Below are positions 42,757-50,947 of a stretch of DNA of 64,000 nucleotides, in pieces; positions within the stretch are counted from its first letter, which is position 1; every line of letters starts with the position of its first letter. The notes beneath the pieces are model-generated. The model made no database searches. It was not told the DNA's origin and was given only the letters and a program-made list of their open reading frames with translations. The translations under genes were made by a program, and so were the position numbers. The stretch spans positions 124,001-188,000 of the forward strand of contig CAVYKB010000009.1 of the NCBI GenBank assembly GCA_963768975.1, given 5' to 3'. This DNA comes from CADCTB01 sp963768975. Its GTDB lineage: Bacteria; Actinomycetota; Acidimicrobiia; Acidimicrobiales; AC-14.

Positions 42757-43241
42757 TCCCGGAAGTTCTTGAACTGCAGGGGGATGCCGAAGTCCTCCGC
42801 CTTCAGCGCCGCAATCAGGTTCTGCAGATCGTCCCGCTTCTTGCCGGTGACCCGCACCTGGTCTCCCTGGGTCTGCGACGACACACCCTTGACCCCCCGG
42901 TCCTTGATGAACCGGTTGATCTGCCGGGCCTTCGCGTCGTCGATACCGGCGGCGAGGGAGATGGTCTGGCGCGCTGTTCCCTTCGAGCCCTCCTCGACCT
43001 TCTCATAGGTCAGCCCCTTCAGGGAGACGTTGCGGCGGACCAGCTTCTCCTCGAGGACCTGCACGAGGGCTTTCAGGCGGTCCTCGGTCGACGAGTGGAG
43101 CTGGATCTCCCCGTCCCCGAGCTCGATCGTGGAGCCGGTGTCCTTGAAGTCGAACCGGGTGGCCACCTCGCGGTGGGCTTGGTCGACTGCGTTACGGACC
43201 TCTTGGAGGTCGACCTCGGAAACGACGTCGAACGTGGGCAC
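42753..43241 (-). CDS. yajQ: YajQ-family nucleotide-binding protein
   Basis: A 162-residue protein of the DUF520/YajQ family, known to bind nucleotides and in some species cyclic di-GMP. It has the family N-terminus PTFDVVSEVDLQEVRNAVDQA, RFDFKDT, and the C-terminal GDQVRVTGKKRDDLQ. The start GTG is set by TAGCGT 6 bases upstream on the minus strand, a likely leaderless promoter. The gene lies back to back with tRNA-Tyr. Confidence 0.92.
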   Translation of the reverse strand: MPTFDVVSEVDLQEVRNAVDQAHREVATRFDFKDTGSTIELGDGEIQLHSSTEDRLKALVQVLEEKLVRRNVSLKGLTYEKVEEGSKGTARQTISLAAGIDDAKARQINRFIKDRGVKGVSSQTQGDQVRVTGKKRDDLQNLIAALKAEDFGIPLQFKNFRD

Positions 43242-43247
43242 CTCCAG

Positions 43248-43257
43248 ACGCTATCGT
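43248..43257. promoter_or_regulatory. Overlapping divergent -10 boxes, yajQ / tRNA-Tyr
   Basis: TAGCGT on the minus strand (complement of 43248-43253) lies 6 bases before the yajQ GTG. TATCGT on the plus strand (43252-43257) lies 15 bases before the tRNA-Tyr 5' end. The hexamers overlap by two bases, so both promoters cannot be open at once. Confidence 0.45.
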
Positions 43258-43272
43258 CGTTCCGCACGTCCT

Positions 43273-43357
43273 GGGTCGGTGCCCGAGCGGCCAAAGGGAG
43301 CTGACTGTAAATCAGCCGGCACAGCCTACGGAGGTTCGAATCCTTCCCGGCCCACCA
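43273..43357 (+). tRNA. tRNA-Tyr (GTA)
   Basis: An 85-base class II tRNA with a long variable arm. The anticodon GTA is in the loop of the CTGACT-GTA-AATCAG region, the acceptor GGGTCGG pairs with CCGGCCC, and the T arm GGAGG-TTCGAAT-CCTTC is intact. The 3' CCA is encoded, unlike the other tRNAs here. Confidence 0.95.
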
Positions 43358-43403
43358 GGTGCGGCGCGGTTTGCCCCCTCCTTGGCGGGGGTAGCCCGTC
43401 GTC

Positions 43404-44363
43404 GTGCCCCCCCGCGCCCACCTTCATCCGCTTTTCACGCGACTCGGCGCAACGCTGGCCGGCGGGCGGGGCCTGGACGCACTGGCCGGCGCCGAGCCGG
43501 TTGACTGGCGTGACCTGCTGCTGACCCTGTCGGCCATCTACGACCTGCACACCGCGCCACTGGCTCGGCTCGACGGCCGGGAGCGGCTCCAGCACCACCC
43601 GGCGGTCGCTGATCTGAAGTGGCGCCTCGAGGAGACGCTGGTGGCCGAGCTCGTCCGCCGAGACGAAGCCGAAGGGTGGGACCTCCCCGAGACGGCAGCC
43701 GCCGCCATGCGCGCCACCGGTGTCCGGGGGCTCGTCCCCGACGTCTACGAGTGGCTCGCCCGCGATGCGGACCGGGATGAGATCGTCGAGTTCCTGTCGA
43801 TCGAGGGAGGGCCCGACGGCGGTTTCGACGACCTCGTCGCCGCCTGCCAGATCGGCCTCGACGGCACGGCCAAGCTCGAGCTGGCCCAGAACTACTGGGA
43901 CGAGATGGGCAACGGCACCCTGGCCCGGGTCCACACCGAGCTGCACCGCAAGCTGACCCGGGCGCTGGGGCTGGCCTGCCCACCCCCGAGCCAGCAGCCG
44001 GTCGAGGCGCTGGAGCGGTCGGTGCTCACCGGCCTGCTCGCCACCAACCGGTGGCTGCAGCCCGAGCTGCTCGGAGCCCTCGGACTGCTCGAGCTCCAGG
44101 CTGGGCCCCGCTGTCGCAAGGTCGTCGCCGCCTTGGAGCGGATCGGGGCCGGCGAGGATGCCATCGACTTCTATGCCGAGCACGCCACCGTCGACCCTCG
44201 CCACGGCAAGGACTGGATGGACAAGGCGGTCACGCCCCTGGAGGCCGACCCCCGGTGGGCCGCCGGCATCGTCCGGGGTGCCCGCTGGCGGTCGATCGTC
44301 AACGCCGGCTTCTTCGAAGCCATGGCCGACTTGTTTGTCCTCCGGCAGCAGAGGGCGTCCTGA
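43404..44363 (+). CDS. Haem-oxygenase-like diiron protein (iron-containing redox enzyme family)
   Basis: A 319-residue all-helical protein of the Haem_oxygenas_2 type. A His-x3-Asp-x2-His motif (His260, Asp264, His267 in EHATVDPRH) and an earlier YWDEMGNG (Glu167) fit the metal ligands of haem-oxygenase-like diiron oxidases such as CADD and SznF. These use O2 on amino acids or fatty acids; the substrate here cannot be predicted. The stop TGA overlaps the start of the methyltransferase, suggesting a two-gene unit. GTG 43404 is the chosen start. Confidence 0.78.
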   Translation: MPPRAHLHPLFTRLGATLAGGRGLDALAGAEPVDWRDLLLTLSAIYDLHTAPLARLDGRERLQHHPAVADLKWRLEETLVAELVRRDEAEGWDLPETAAAAMRATGVRGLVPDVYEWLARDADRDEIVEFLSIEGGPDGGFDDLVAACQIGLDGTAKLELAQNYWDEMGNGTLARVHTELHRKLTRALGLACPPPSQQPVEALERSVLTGLLATNRWLQPELLGALGLLELQAGPRCRKVVAALERIGAGEDAIDFYAEHATVDPRHGKDWMDKAVTPLEADPRWAAGIVRGARWRSIVNAGFFEAMADLFVLRQQRAS

Positions 44364-44992
44364 CCACCTTCGCCACCCGGGAGGTTCTGCGCTTCGGCCC
44401 CGTCGAGATCTTCTTCGACGAGACGGTCCTCCGTCCCCGCCCCTGGACCCTGGCCCAGTCGGAGTGGGCCGCCGAGCTCGCCGCCGGCGGCGAGCCGTTG
44501 CTGGAGGTCGGGTGTGGCGCCGGCCACATCGGCCTGGCCGCGGCGGTGCTCGCCAGCGCCCGGTTGGTCCAGGTCGACCGCGACCCGGCGGCCTGCCATT
44601 GGGCGGCCGTCAACGCCCGGGCGAACGGAGCCGGCGACTCGGTCGAGCAGCGATGCGGCACCGCCGCCGAGGTGCTGCGTGCCGACGAGCAGTTCACCGT
44701 AGTCGTCGCCGACCCGCCGTACGTTCCCTCCGAGGACGTCGCCCTCTACCCGGAGGACCCGGTGGGCGCCATCGATGGCGGGCCCGACGGCCTCGACTCG
44801 GTACGCAGCGTCCTGCTCGACGTCGCCGGCCACCTCGACCCCTCGGGCAGCGTGCTGCTCCAGCTCCGCGGCGCCGGCCAAGTGGAGCAACTGGCGGGGT
44901 GGCTGGCCCACCCGGCGTCGCCGGCGCTCCTGGTCACCGAGGCCCGCTTCTACGGCGAGCTGCGGGCCGTCGCCCGCCTCACGCCTCCCTAG
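44360..44992 (+). CDS. Class I SAM methyltransferase (HemK/RsmC-like)
   Basis: A protein of about 210 residues with the SAM loop LEVGCGAGHIGLA and the N6-methyltransferase-type motif ADPPYVPS, as in HemK and small-subunit rRNA guanine methyltransferases. No ATG, GTG or TTG lies near the N-terminus. CTG at 44360 overlaps the preceding TGA (CTGA), the same geometry as the ATGA/GTGA couplings elsewhere in the window, so CTG is the likely start. Its 3' end overlaps the convergent gene by 14 bases. The target is unknown; pairing with the diiron gene hints at one pathway. Confidence 0.75.
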   Translation: MTTFATREVLRFGPVEIFFDETVLRPRPWTLAQSEWAAELAAGGEPLLEVGCGAGHIGLAAAVLASARLVQVDRDPAACHWAAVNARANGAGDSVEQRCGTAAEVLRADEQFTVVVADPPYVPSEDVALYPEDPVGAIDGGPDGLDSVRSVLLDVAGHLDPSGSVLLQLRGAGQVEQLAGWLAHPASPALLVTEARFYGELRAVARLTPP

Positions 44993-45443
44993 CGAGGAAG
45001 TCGACGGCGACGACCGCCGGCCCGTCTACCACCAGGTGGTGCGGGACGCCGGGCGGGATCGGCTGGCGGTCGCCGGCGGCCAGCCGGCGCTCGATCGGCG
45101 GCTGGGTGGCCATCACGAACCCGACCGCACCCTCGATGACCCGCAGGCACCCCCACTGGCCGTCGGCCACGAGGTGCTCCTTGCGGAGCCCGGCGGGGAT
45201 CGTGTCCTGGTCGAACGGGCCGGCGGTGCGCCTCACGTCGAGGTCGCCGGGGATCTCCGCCCGGTCGCAGAGGGGGCACTCGATGTCGGAGCCCAGGTGC
45301 TCCTGGCGGCCCTCCTCCGTGGTCACCCACGGCCGGTTCTGGAACGGGGGGCGGTGGACGATGTGCTGGCCGTGCAGGCACGACAGCTCCGCCGCCCAGC
45401 CGCCGGCGTCGTCCTGGCGGAACCCGGTGATGCGGCGGACCAC
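44979..45443 (-). CDS. DUF3565-DUF1971 fusion protein
   Basis: A 154-residue, two-part protein. Residues 1-70 match DUF3565: MVRRITGFRQDD..., CLHGQHIVHRPPFQNRPW, and a CPLC knuckle. Residues about 70-154 match DUF1971, a cupin-like domain linked to tellurite resistance (GPFDQDTIPAGLRKEHLVADGQWG, IPPGVPHHL). The usual reading is a small redox or metal-stress protein; the true role is unknown. The GTG start has no strong Shine-Dalgarno. It follows the 38-residue peptide gene by 5 bases on the same strand. Confidence 0.8.
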   Translation of the reverse strand: MVRRITGFRQDDAGGWAAELSCLHGQHIVHRPPFQNRPWVTTEEGRQEHLGSDIECPLCDRAEIPGDLDVRRTAGPFDQDTIPAGLRKEHLVADGQWGCLRVIEGAVGFVMATQPPIERRLAAGDRQPIPPGVPHHLVVDGPAVVAVDFLAREA

Positions 45444-45448
45444 GGGCT

Positions 45449-45565
45449 TCAGCTCCCGGCGGCGGTGCTGATCAGGGCCAGGAGCAGGATGACCACGAAG
45501 ACGCCGGCCAGGAGGACGAACGTCTGGCGCTTGGGGTGGGTCGGCCGGTCAGGCTCGTCGGTCAT
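45449..45565 (-). CDS. 38-residue single-pass membrane peptide
   Basis: A short frame: a polar, Pro-rich N-terminus (MTDEPDRPTHPKRQ), one clear membrane helix (TFVLLAGVFVVILLLALI) and a 4-5 residue tail. The ATG (45563-45565) overlaps the TGA of the upstream regulator as ATGA, so it is probably translationally coupled. No homologue is recognised. It lies between the regulator and the DUF3565 gene, all on the minus strand. Confidence 0.6.
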   Translation of the reverse strand: MTDEPDRPTHPKRQTFVLLAGVFVVILLLALISTAAGS

Positions 45566-46311
45566 CCTGGGGCCCCGTGCGGTGGAGGCCGGCGCTCCAA
45601 TTGGAGGCGGCACCCGGCCTGAGCGGGGGGCCGGACGACGAGGTCCCGGACCTGCCGGTCGGCGTTCATACCTTCCAGGATGCCGGCCGCCAGGCCCCGG
45701 TGGATCTCGCAGACGACCTCGGGGCTGGCGCTGGCGGCGGCGAGGAAGGGGCACCGCTCCAGGACCAACTCGGTCACGGAGCCGTTCGTCTCGCGGCGGG
45801 GCTCGAAGCCCCGCCGCGCCATCTCGGTCTCGAGGATGTCGAGGGCGTCGGCCCCTTGGTCGGATATCGCGGCCTGCGCCCGGCCGGCGTCGGCGCCGGC
45901 ATTCGCCGGCGTACGGGCGTCCCGGGCGATGTCGAGCAGCAGCAGCGCCAGCAGCTCGTAGGGCCCAGGGGCGCCCCAGCTCCCCATGGCCGCCGGCGCC
46001 AGCCGGTACTCCAGCGGCGGCCGCCCGGTCGTGATGACGGAGGACCGCTCCTCGGTCACGAGGCCGGCCTCGGTCAGCTTGGCCAGGTGCTGGCGGACTG
46101 CGTTGTGGTTGAAGCCCAGGTACTCGGCCAGGGCGGCGACCCGGACCGGCCCGCTGGCAGCGGCGATGAACCGGAAAATGTCGTAGCGGGTGGGGTCTCC
46201 GAGGGCACGGGCCTGGCGCTGCACCAGTTCCTGGGTCGCAGGACGGCCCTCTCTGGGAGTCACCGGCAGTCGCCGGCTTGTCCCGGCGACCGCTCGTCGT
46301 GTTGTGGTCAT
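45562..46311 (-). CDS. SufR-like winged-helix regulator (putative Fe-S)
   Basis: A 249-residue ArsR-type winged-helix protein: the DNA-binding domain (LGDPTRYDIFRFIAAASGPVRVAALAEYLGFNHNAVRQHLAKLTEAGLV, residues about 38-85) is followed by a regulatory domain ending ERCPFLAAASASPEVVCEIHRG. The CPF...VC spacing is that of SufR-type iron-sulfur repressors. It may therefore sense iron-sulfur or redox status; that is inferred. GGAAGG precedes the ATG. It heads a three-gene unit with the membrane peptide and the DUF3565-DUF1971 gene. Confidence 0.82.
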   Translation of the reverse strand: MTTTRRAVAGTSRRLPVTPREGRPATQELVQRQARALGDPTRYDIFRFIAAASGPVRVAALAEYLGFNHNAVRQHLAKLTEAGLVTEERSSVITTGRPPLEYRLAPAAMGSWGAPGPYELLALLLLDIARDARTPANAGADAGRAQAAISDQGADALDILETEMARRGFEPRRETNGSVTELVLERCPFLAAASASPEVVCEIHRGLAAGILEGMNADRQVRDLVVRPPAQAGCRLQLERRPPPHGAPG

Positions 46312-46487
46312 CGTGCCTTCCGTCCGGGACGGGTGCCGTCAGCGTAGATCCGGCTGCGGTAGAAGACCGAGACAAGCAAGCGCACGATCTAGGACTAAGG
46401 CTCGAGGCTCTGCTCAACAGTGCTGTCCCACCAGCGGCTCGGCCACAGCCTGTTGGATCCGATCCTCGAGACGGTGGACCCCCATTA

Positions 46488-46522
46488 GCTCTAACCCGCC
46501 GGCGGAGCCGGCGGGTTAGAGC
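46488..46522. terminator. 16-bp hairpin at the end of the GNAT gene
   Basis: A perfect 16-bp stem (arms 46488-46503 and 46507-46522, loop GGA) covers the last codons and stop of the minus-strand GNAT gene. The CCGGCGGAGCCGG core equals that of hairpin H2 in the nuo intergenic elements. It could stop transcription from both sides. The rest of the 204-base gap shows nothing clear. Confidence 0.6.
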
Positions 46523-47022
46523 AGTCGCTGCATCAAGACGACGTCGAGCCAGCGGCCGAACTTGCGGCCGACCTCCCGCTCGACGCCGACCAGCTGGAAC
46601 CCGCAGCTGGTGTGGAGCCCGATCGAAGCCTCATGCCCGCCAACGATGCGGGCCATCACCGCGTGGAAGCCGTGGACCGTGCCGAGCCGCATCAGCTCGC
46701 TGAGGATGGCCCGCCCGCAGCCGGCGCCCCGGGTGTCGCGGCGGACGTACACCGAGTCCTCCACGGTCGTGGCATAGGCAGGCCGGCTCCGGTACGGGCC
46801 GAGGGAGCCGAACCCCACGACCTCCCCGCCCAACTCGGCGACGACCGCCGGGTGGACGCCGTCGTGCTCCTCGAGCCAGAGCTGCTGGTCGGCGAGGGTG
46901 CGGGGGACGAGATCGAAGGTCACGGTGGACTCGGTGACCTCCAGGTTGTAGATGGCGCGGATGGCTTCGGCGTCCGCCGGCCGGGCCAACCGGACAGCGA
47001 CCCCGGGCCGGCTGACTATCAT
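46516..47022 (-). CDS. GNAT acetyltransferase, phosphinothricin acetyltransferase-like
   Basis: A 168-residue GNAT-fold enzyme transferring acetyl from acetyl-CoA to an amine. The acetyl-CoA loop is RRDTRGAGCGRAI near residues 93-105. The N-terminus (RPADAEAIRAIYN), SLGPYRSRPAYATTVEDSVYV, and the ending EVGRKFGRWLDVVLMQ are those of the phosphinothricin/methionine-sulfone N-acetyltransferase group. The natural substrate is often a methionine derivative. It lies head to head with tRNA-Thr, 10 bases apart. Confidence 0.88.
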   Translation of the reverse strand: MIVSRPGVAVRLARPADAEAIRAIYNLEVTESTVTFDLVPRTLADQQLWLEEHDGVHPAVVAELGGEVVGFGSLGPYRSRPAYATTVEDSVYVRRDTRGAGCGRAILSELMRLGTVHGFHAVMARIVGGHEASIGLHTSCGFQLVGVEREVGRKFGRWLDVVLMQRLL

Positions 47023-47032
47023 CTGTAGGACT

Positions 47033-47105
47033 GCCCCCTTAGCTCAGTCGGCAGAGCACAGCCATGGTAAGGCTGGTGTCATCGGTTCGATTCCGATAGG
47101 GGGCT
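47033..47105 (+). tRNA. tRNA-Thr (GGT)
   Basis: A 73-base tRNA. The acceptor GCCCCCT pairs with AGGGGGC, the anticodon stem CAGCC/GGCTG encloses AT-GGT-AA, and the T arm ATCGG-TTCGATT-CCGAT is intact. No CCA is encoded. TATCAT at about 47017 is a possible -10. Confidence 0.95.
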
Positions 47106-47131
47106 CGCACGTAGTTCACATAGCCAGACCT

Positions 47132-47205
47132 GGCGGCGTAGCTCAGTTGGTAAGAGCACTCGGCTCATAATCGAGGGGTCGGCGGTTCGAGTCCGCCCGC
47201 CGCTA
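47132..47205 (+). tRNA. tRNA-Met (CAT), elongator
   Basis: A 74-base tRNA. The acceptor GGCGGCG pairs with CGCCGCT (first pair G-T), the anticodon loop is CT-CAT-AA on a CTCGG/TCGAG stem, and the T arm is GGCGG-TTCGAGT-CCGCC. The paired first base argues against an initiator tRNA. No CCA is encoded. It lies just upstream of tuf, as in many bacteria. Confidence 0.93.
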
Positions 47206-47249
47206 CCGCATTCCACACGAACAGCCTCAAAGGACAGGACGACACACCG

Positions 47250-48437
<1,188 letters not shown>

Positions 48438-48500
48438 GGCGCAGCCGGAGGGGATCCGGCACAATGGAACGAGTCAGCGTGAACCGAGAGGACGAGGCAA

Positions 48501-48668
48501 GTGGCAAGCAAAGGCGAGAAGCGGGTGAAGGTGACGCTGGCGTGCGAGACGTGCAAGCGCCGGAACTACATCACCATGAAGAACAAGCAGAACGACCGGG
48601 AGCGCATGGAAGTGAAGAAGTACTGCCGGTGGGACCGGACGCACACGACGCACCGGGAGACGCGCTAG
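48501..48668 (+). CDS. rpmG: Ribosomal protein L33 (three-cysteine form)
   Basis: A 55-residue large-subunit protein: VKVTLACETCKRRNYIT, the NDRERMEVKKYC core and the THRETR end. Zinc-type L33 has two CxxC pairs. Here the first pair is intact, but the second is YCRWD, with Asp for the last Cys, so zinc binding may be weakened or use another ligand. The start GTG is the first in frame. The order tuf-rpmG-...-secE is typical of actinobacteria. Confidence 0.93.
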   Translation: MASKGEKRVKVTLACETCKRRNYITMKNKQNDRERMEVKKYCRWDRTHTTHRETR

Positions 48669-48715
48669 AGGCGCCTGACACCGGTAACCTTCCGGCCGGC
48701 GAGCCGGTCGTAGAA

Positions 48716-49294
48716 GTGGTGATCCCCTCCGAAGAGGCTCGTCTGGTGGCTGCGGCCAAAGCCGGAGATGCTGCCGCGTTCACTGCGCTGGTCGAGGCCA
48801 CCCAAGCCGACGTCTACACGTTGGCCTACCGTCTCACCGGCAACGACGACGACGCCCGCGACGTGGCCCAGGAGGCCTACCTGCGGGCGTTCCGGTCCCT
48901 GAAGCGCTTCCGGGGCGACGCCCGCTTCTCGACGTGGATGTACCGGATCACGGCCAACTGCGCGTCCACCCACCTGACGCGCCGCACCAAGGGCCGCACC
49001 GACGAACTTTCCGACGACGACACCGTGCTCGACGAGCGCCCCGAGTCGGACCCCGAGAGCATGGCCGAGGCCGGCGCGCTGCGTGACAAGGTCACCGCCG
49101 CGCTGGCCGACCTGCCGCCCATCCTGCGAGCCGTCGTGGTCCTTCGCGACGTCTACGACCTTCCCCACGACGCCATCGCGACGGAGCTGGGGATCACCGA
49201 GTCGGCGGCCAAGGTGCGCTTGCACCGGGCCCGTCGCAAGCTGCGGGAGCGCCTGTTCCCGATGCCGGGAGAGGAGAAAGCCCGTGCGGTCTGA
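48716..49294 (+). CDS. ECF-type RNA polymerase sigma factor
   Basis: A sigma-70 family protein of about 192 residues. Region 2 (DVAQEAYLRAFRSLKRFRGD then FSTWMYRITANCA) and region 4 (LPPILRAVVVLRDVYDLPHDAIATELGITESAAKVRLHRARRKL) are complete; no region 1 or 3 is present. GTG 48716 or the next codon, GTG 48719, are the likely starts. It overlaps the ZAS anti-sigma gene by 11 bases. It sits in an unusual place, between rpmG and tRNA-Trp/secE. Target promoters are unknown. Confidence 0.92.
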   Translation: MVIPSEEARLVAAAKAGDAAAFTALVEATQADVYTLAYRLTGNDDDARDVAQEAYLRAFRSLKRFRGDARFSTWMYRITANCASTHLTRRTKGRTDELSDDDTVLDERPESDPESMAEAGALRDKVTAALADLPPILRAVVVLRDVYDLPHDAIATELGITESAAKVRLHRARRKLRERLFPMPGEEKARAV

Positions 49295-49724
49295 GCGAGG
49301 AGCGAAGCAGAGCGGAGCACCGCAGCGACCCGGCCGATCCAGCCGGTTCTTCGGGAGTGGTGGCGTGTCCTGCGACGACGTCGCCGCCGCTCTACCTGCC
49401 GTCGTCGATGGCTCCCAGGTCGCCGACCTCGAGGTGCAGCGCCACATCGGCGCCTGCCTGCGGTGCCAGGCCGAGCTGGTGCAGTACCGCAAGGTGCTCC
49501 GCATGCTCCACGAGCTGCGCACCGAGGTGTTCGAGCCGTCGCCCGGCCTCGTCCCCGACATCCTGGCCGCCCTGGAGGCCGCCGGCGAGCGCCGGGCCAT
49601 CCACCACCTGCTCAACGGCCGGCGGGTCGCCTACGTGGGCGGCATCGCCGCTGCCACCGCGGCCGGCGCCGCCGGGGCCATCCTGGCCACCCGCGCCCGC
49701 CGGCGCGTTCGTCTCGCCAGCTAG
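49284..49724 (+). CDS. ZAS-type anti-sigma factor (membrane)
   Basis: A 146-residue protein. The zinc anti-sigma motif His54-x3-Cys58-x2-Cys61 (RHIGACLRCQ) is preceded by Cys30 (SCDDV), the usual fourth ligand position. A helical linker and one C-terminal membrane helix (VAYVGGIAAATAAGAAGAIL) follow. It should hold the adjacent ECF sigma factor at the membrane until a signal, perhaps thiol oxidation. The start GTG overlaps the sigma gene. The first 25 residues are low-complexity and may not all be translated. Confidence 0.85.
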   Translation: MRSERGAKQSGAPQRPGRSSRFFGSGGVSCDDVAAALPAVVDGSQVADLEVQRHIGACLRCQAELVQYRKVLRMLHELRTEVFEPSPGLVPDILAALEAAGERRAIHHLLNGRRVAYVGGIAAATAAGAAGAILATRARRRVRLAS

Positions 49725-49800
49725 CCCCGAACTCCGCCGGGGAGGCTCGCGGCCGGCGATACGGTAACGTTGAGCCCATTAGAAGGGCCGCGCCGTGCAG

Positions 49801-49874
49801 AGGGCAGTAGCTCAATTTGGCAGAGCACCGGTCTCCAAAACCGGCGGTTGGGGGTTCGAGTCCCTCCTGCCCTG
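49801..49874 (+). tRNA. tRNA-Trp (CCA)
   Basis: A 74-base tRNA. The acceptor AGGGCAG pairs with CTGCCCT, the anticodon loop is CT-CCA-AA on CCGGT/ACCGG, and the T arm is TGGGGG-TTCGAGT-CCCTCC. No 3' CCA is encoded. TAACGT at 49764-49769 may be its -10. Placement just before secE is a common actinobacterial arrangement. Confidence 0.95.
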
Positions 49875-49907
49875 CTCGTTCGTCCCGACTCGAGTGGAGA
49901 GTTTGAC

Positions 49908-50204
49908 GTGAACCGTGAGATGAAGCGACTGATGCAGCGTCAGGGCCAGGTGGACGCTGACGGCAGCCCCACGCGCCGGGAGGCGCCGCGCCCGCCGGCG
50001 TCGCGGGTCGCCACCAAGGAGCGGGTCGGCCCTTCCGAGTACGCCCGCCAGGTGCGCGGCGAGCTCCGGAAAGTGGCCTGGCCCACCCGGGCCGAGGTCG
50101 TCAACTACTCCATCGTCGTCCTCATGGCGCTGATCCTGCTCACCGCCGTCATCTTCGCCCTCGACTACGTCTTCGCCGAGGGCGTCATCTTCCTGTTCCA
50201 GTGA
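49908..50204 (+). CDS. secE: Preprotein translocase subunit SecE
   Basis: A 98-residue SecE. A soluble, Arg/Pro-rich N-terminus precedes the amphipathic helix YARQVRGELRKVAWPTRAEV and one membrane helix (VNYSIVVLMALILLTAVIFAL). The start GTG has GTGGAGAG upstream. The stop TGA overlaps the nusG start (GTGA). Confidence 0.95.
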   Translation: MNREMKRLMQRQGQVDADGSPTRREAPRPPASRVATKERVGPSEYARQVRGELRKVAWPTRAEVVNYSIVVLMALILLTAVIFALDYVFAEGVIFLFQ

Positions 50205-50941
50205 GCGAGACCATCGAACCCACCGACATCCCACAGCCCCTGGACACCGACACCGATGTCCCCATCGACGCCGAGGGCGTCACCGTGGCCGACGAACCTG
50301 CCCCGCAGCCCGAACAGGTGCTGAGCGAGGACGAGCTGCTGGCCGGCGGCTTCGAGGACGACGAGGAGGACGAACCTCCCGTCGAAAGCCCGTACGACCG
50401 GCCCGGCTCGTGGTACGTCGTGCACACCTACGCCGGCTACGAGAACAAGGTGAAGTCGAACCTCGAGAGTCGGATCGCCTCCATGAACATGGAGGACAGA
50501 ATCTTCGAGTGCGTCATCCCCATGGAGGACGTCATCGAGTTCAAGGGTGGGAAGCGGGTCACCGTCCAGAAGAAGGTGTTTCCCGGGTACCTCCTCGTCC
50601 GCTGTGAGCTGGACGACGACTCGTGGCGCGTGGTGCGAAACACCCCGGGCGTCACCGGGTTTGTGGGCCTGGGCGCCAAGCCCACCCCGCTGTCCCGCAA
50701 AGAGGTCGAGAGCATCCTCCAGGTGCAGCCCGCCGGGGCCGACGGAGCGCCGAAGAAGGCACGCCACCGGGCCATGTACGAGGTGGGCGAGAGCGTCCGG
50801 GTGCGCGAGGGGCCCTTCGCCGACTTCACCGGCACCATCGCCGACATCAACGAGGACCAGATGAAGCTGAAGGTCCTCGTCAACATCTTCGGCCGGGAGA
50901 CCCCGGTCGAACTCGAGTTCTCCCAAGTAGCGAAGCTCTAA
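50201..50941 (+). CDS. nusG: Transcription factor NusG
   Basis: A 246-residue NusG. An acidic N-terminal extension of about 65 residues, common in actinobacteria, precedes the NGN domain (SWYVVHTYAGYENKVKSNLE, RKVFPGYLLVR-type segment) and the C-terminal KOW domain (GESVRVREGPFADFTGTI). It binds RNA polymerase and couples transcription to translation or Rho. The start GTG overlaps the secE stop. Confidence 0.96.
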   Translation: MSETIEPTDIPQPLDTDTDVPIDAEGVTVADEPAPQPEQVLSEDELLAGGFEDDEEDEPPVESPYDRPGSWYVVHTYAGYENKVKSNLESRIASMNMEDRIFECVIPMEDVIEFKGGKRVTVQKKVFPGYLLVRCELDDDSWRVVRNTPGVTGFVGLGAKPTPLSRKEVESILQVQPAGADGAPKKARHRAMYEVGESVRVREGPFADFTGTIADINEDQMKLKVLVNIFGRETPVELEFSQVAKL

Positions 50942-50947
50942 CCCAAT

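Noticed and set aside
47132..47205. tRNA with anticodon CAT as initiator tRNA
   Set aside because: The first acceptor base can pair (G-T), and the stem lacks the initiator C1-A72 mismatch and GGG/CCC anticodon-stem pairs, so it is an elongator type.
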